Source of the DNA: DATLZM01 sp035559315
GTDB taxonomy: Bacteria; Actinomycetota; UBA4738; HRBIN12
Length of the DNA: 22,854 bases
NCBI GenBank assembly: GCA_035559315.1
Contig: DATMBJ010000256.1
Span: forward strand, 1-22,854
Reading direction: 5' to 3'
The notes beneath the pieces were generated by a model that saw only the letters and a program-made list of their open reading frames with translations, had not been told where the DNA came from and made no database searches. Made by a program: the position numbers and the translations under genes. Every line of letters begins with the position of its first letter. The first letter of the stretch is position 1. Shown here one piece after another: positions 21,501-22,854 of the stretch.

Positions 21501-22621
21501 GCGTGTCCGTGAGCGAGCGCGCCGCACCCACCGCCGAGACCGACCGGCGTCCCCTGCTCAAGCTGGAGGGCGTGAAGAAGTACTTCCCGATCACCCGGGG
21601 GATCATCTTCCAGCGGAAGATCGGCCAGGTGCACGCGGTGGACGGGGTGGACCTCGAGATCTACCCGGGGGAGACCCTGGGGTTGGTGGGGGAGTCGGGG
21701 TGCGGCAAGTCCACCCTGGCCCGGGTCGTGACCCGCCTCTACGACGCGACCGAGGGCCGGATCTGGTTCGACGGGCGGGACATCACCCACGTGCGGGGAC
21801 GGGAGCTCCGGGAGGTCCGGCGGAACATGCAGATGATCTTCCAGGATCCCTACGCCTCGCTGAACCCGCGGAAGACCGTCGGGAGCATCATCGGCGAGCC
21901 GTTCCGGCTGCACCGCACGGTGCCCAAGGGCCGCATCAAGGCCGAGGTCCAGCAGCTCATGGAGCTCGTGGGGCTGAACCCCGAGCACTACAACCGCTAC
22001 CCGCACGAGTTCTCCGGCGGCCAGCGGCAGCGGATCGGGGTGGCCCGGGCCCTGGCGCTCCGGCCCAAGCTGATCGTCTGCGACGAGCCGGTCTCGGCCC
22101 TGGACGTCTCGATCCAGGCCCAGATCCTGAACCTCCTGGAGGACCTCCAGGAGGAGTTCAACCTCACCTACCTGTTCATCGCCCACGACCTGTCGGTCGT
22201 GAAGCACGTCTCGGACCGGGTCGCCGTGATGTACCTAGGGAAGATCGTGGAGGAAGCCCCGGGGATCACGCTGTACCGGAACCCCAAGCACCCCTACACG
22301 GGGGCCCTGCTGTCGGCGGTCCCGATCCCCGACCCCGACCTCGCGGCGCAGAAGAAGCGGATCATCCTCGAGGGCGACGTCCCCTCGCCGATCGACCCGC
22401 CGTCGGGGTGCCGGTTCCACCCCCGGTGCCCCCAGACCCGGCGGGCCGCGGCGGCCGAGGGGCTCGAAGGGGTCCACCCCCGCTGCCGGGAGGAGGAACC
22501 CGCCCTGCTCCCGCACCACCCGGGCCAGGTCGCCGCGTGCCACTTCCCCCTGCCCGACCGCGCTATCCTGGAGACGACCGGCGCCGCGGCCGGCGCCGAA
22601 CCCCCGGAGGAGATCGCGTGA
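21497..22621 (+). CDS. oppF: Oligopeptide-type ABC transporter ATP-binding protein, OppF/DppF family
   Basis: The second ATPase of the importer, 374 residues. Motifs are Walker A GESGCGKS (65-72), Q-loop MIFQDPYASLNPR (113-125), signature FSGGQRQR (172-179), Walker B LIVCDEP (192-198), D-loop SALD and H230 (AHD). The C-terminal extension again has four cysteines (C305, C311, C330, C348), so both ATPases could bind a metal cluster. Three in-frame GTGs (21497, 21503, 21509) are possible starts. The first was taken because it overlaps the oppD stop as GTGA, matching the coupling seen elsewhere, but the GGAGGAGG upstream is rather far (13 nt). The stop overlaps the secG GTG by 3 bases. Confidence 0.95.
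   Translation: MSVSVSERAAPTAETDRRPLLKLEGVKKYFPITRGIIFQRKIGQVHAVDGVDLEIYPGETLGLVGESGCGKSTLARVVTRLYDATEGRIWFDGRDITHVRGRELREVRRNMQMIFQDPYASLNPRKTVGSIIGEPFRLHRTVPKGRIKAEVQQLMELVGLNPEHYNRYPHEFSGGQRQRIGVARALALRPKLIVCDEPVSALDVSIQAQILNLLEDLQEEFNLTYLFIAHDLSVVKHVSDRVAVMYLGKIVEEAPGITLYRNPKHPYTGALLSAVPIPDPDLAAQKKRIILEGDVPSPIDPPSGCRFHPRCPQTRRAAAAEGLEGVHPRCREEEPALLPHHPGQVAACHFPLPDRAILETTGAAAGAEPPEEIA
22564..22569 (+). promoter_or_regulatory. Weak candidate -10 box of secG inside oppF
   Basis: TATCCT, 48 nt before the secG start and within the oppF 3' end. An internal promoter would let secG be transcribed independently of the importer. The match is modest and no -35 is seen. Confidence 0.25.
22579..22598 (+). 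repeat. 8-bp inverted repeat in the oppF 3' end upstream of secG
   Basis: CGGCGCCG, spacer CGGC, CGGCGCCG. Each arm is itself palindromic, so the sequence is both a direct and an inverted repeat. It encodes part of GAAAGAE at the oppF C-terminus and lies about 20 nt before the secG GTG. It could form an RNA hairpin, or simply reflect an Ala/Gly-rich coding stretch. Confidence 0.35.
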
Positions 22622-22848
22622 GGGTCATCAACACGGTCGTGATCGTCGTCGACGTCCTGTCGGCGCTGCTCCTGATCCTGTTCATCCTGCTCCACGCGGG
22701 GCGGGGGAGCGGGCTCTCGGACATGTTCGGCGGCACGAGCACCCTGGCCGGCGGGACCGCCCTGGAGCGGCGCCTGGATAGGATCACGGTGGTCACGGCC
22801 GTCGTGTTCGGGCTCAGCACGTTCTGGCTGGCCTGGAAGTGGATCTAG
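22618..22848 (+). CDS. secG: SecG, preprotein translocase subunit
   Basis: A small membrane subunit of the SecYEG protein-export channel, 76 residues. It has two membrane helices (about 3-26, VINTVVIVVDVLSALLLILFILLH, and about 57-75) joined by a cytoplasmic loop with the conserved SecG stretch HAGRGSGLSDMFGG and LERRLDRIT. The GTG overlaps the oppF stop (GTGA), with GGAGGAGA (22606-22613) upstream. The position after the gap-pgk-tpiA block is the actinobacterial norm apart from the intervening importer. The 6 nt after the stop end the window. Confidence 0.93.
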   Translation: MRVINTVVIVVDVLSALLLILFILLHAGRGSGLSDMFGGTSTLAGGTALERRLDRITVVTAVVFGLSTFWLAWKWI

Positions 22849-22854
22849 GGACCG

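Noticed and set aside
1..22854. CRISPR arrays, tRNA or rRNA genes, insertion sequences, phage genes, toxin-antitoxin or defence genes
   Set aside because: Looked for on both strands by eye; no regular repeats, cloverleaf-like or rRNA-like sequence, transposase or integrase motifs were recognised.

Overview
This is a 22.9 kb stretch of very GC-rich (about 70% or more by eye) bacterial chromosome. The string uvrA, uvrC, rapZ, gap, pgk, tpiA, secG, frequent GTG starts, an Arg in the RapZ P-loop and a SecG ending in the GLSDMFGG style all point to an actinobacterium (Actinomycetota). The class cannot be fixed from the sequence; a deep-branching lineage is possible because yvcK and whiA, which usually lie between rapZ and gap, are absent here.

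Layout. (1) 1-1179, plus: the 3' part of a PAS/HisKA_3 sensor histidine kinase cut by the window edge. (2) 4339-1154, minus: a three-gene operon coding for a secreted, membrane-anchored NEW3-type three-repeat protein, an ABC ATPase and an ABC-2 permease; its last gene overlaps the kinase gene tail to tail. (3) 5640-4495, minus: a class V PLP-dependent enzyme of kynureninase/cysteine-desulfurase type, divergent from uvrA. (4) 5777-13246, plus: uvrA, a lipoprotein that joins a seven-repeat beta-propeller-like region to a C-terminal type 1 copper (cupredoxin) domain, then uvrC and rapZ. (5) 13389-16358, plus: the glycolytic operon gap-pgk-tpiA with overlapping or nearly touching genes. (6) 16459-22621, plus: a complete oligopeptide-type ABC importer in the order permease C, binding lipoprotein, permease B, ATPase D, ATPase F, placed between tpiA and secG. 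(7) 22618-22848, plus: secG, overlapping the last importer gene by 4 nt.

The genes cover nucleotide excision repair (UvrA damage recognition, UvrC dual incision; uvrB is not here), RNA-binding and P-loop regulation (RapZ), lower glycolysis, peptide or other solute uptake, and protein export (SecG). No gene-free stretch exceeds 300 bases; the longest gaps are 155 nt (4340-4494), 142 nt (13247-13388), 136 nt (5641-5776) and 111 nt (17449-17559).

The most interesting features are a repeated TAnnnT -10 box pattern in which four genes (the class V enzyme, uvrA, the copper lipoprotein and uvrC) begin with GTG 6-10 nt after the box and have no usable Shine-Dalgarno, suggesting leaderless mRNAs; the propeller-cupredoxin lipoprotein between two DNA repair genes; the missing yvcK-whiA pair; and the importer inserted next to secG. 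No wholly novel multi-gene system is evident. Most of the window is conserved actinobacterial core genome with unusual insertions.
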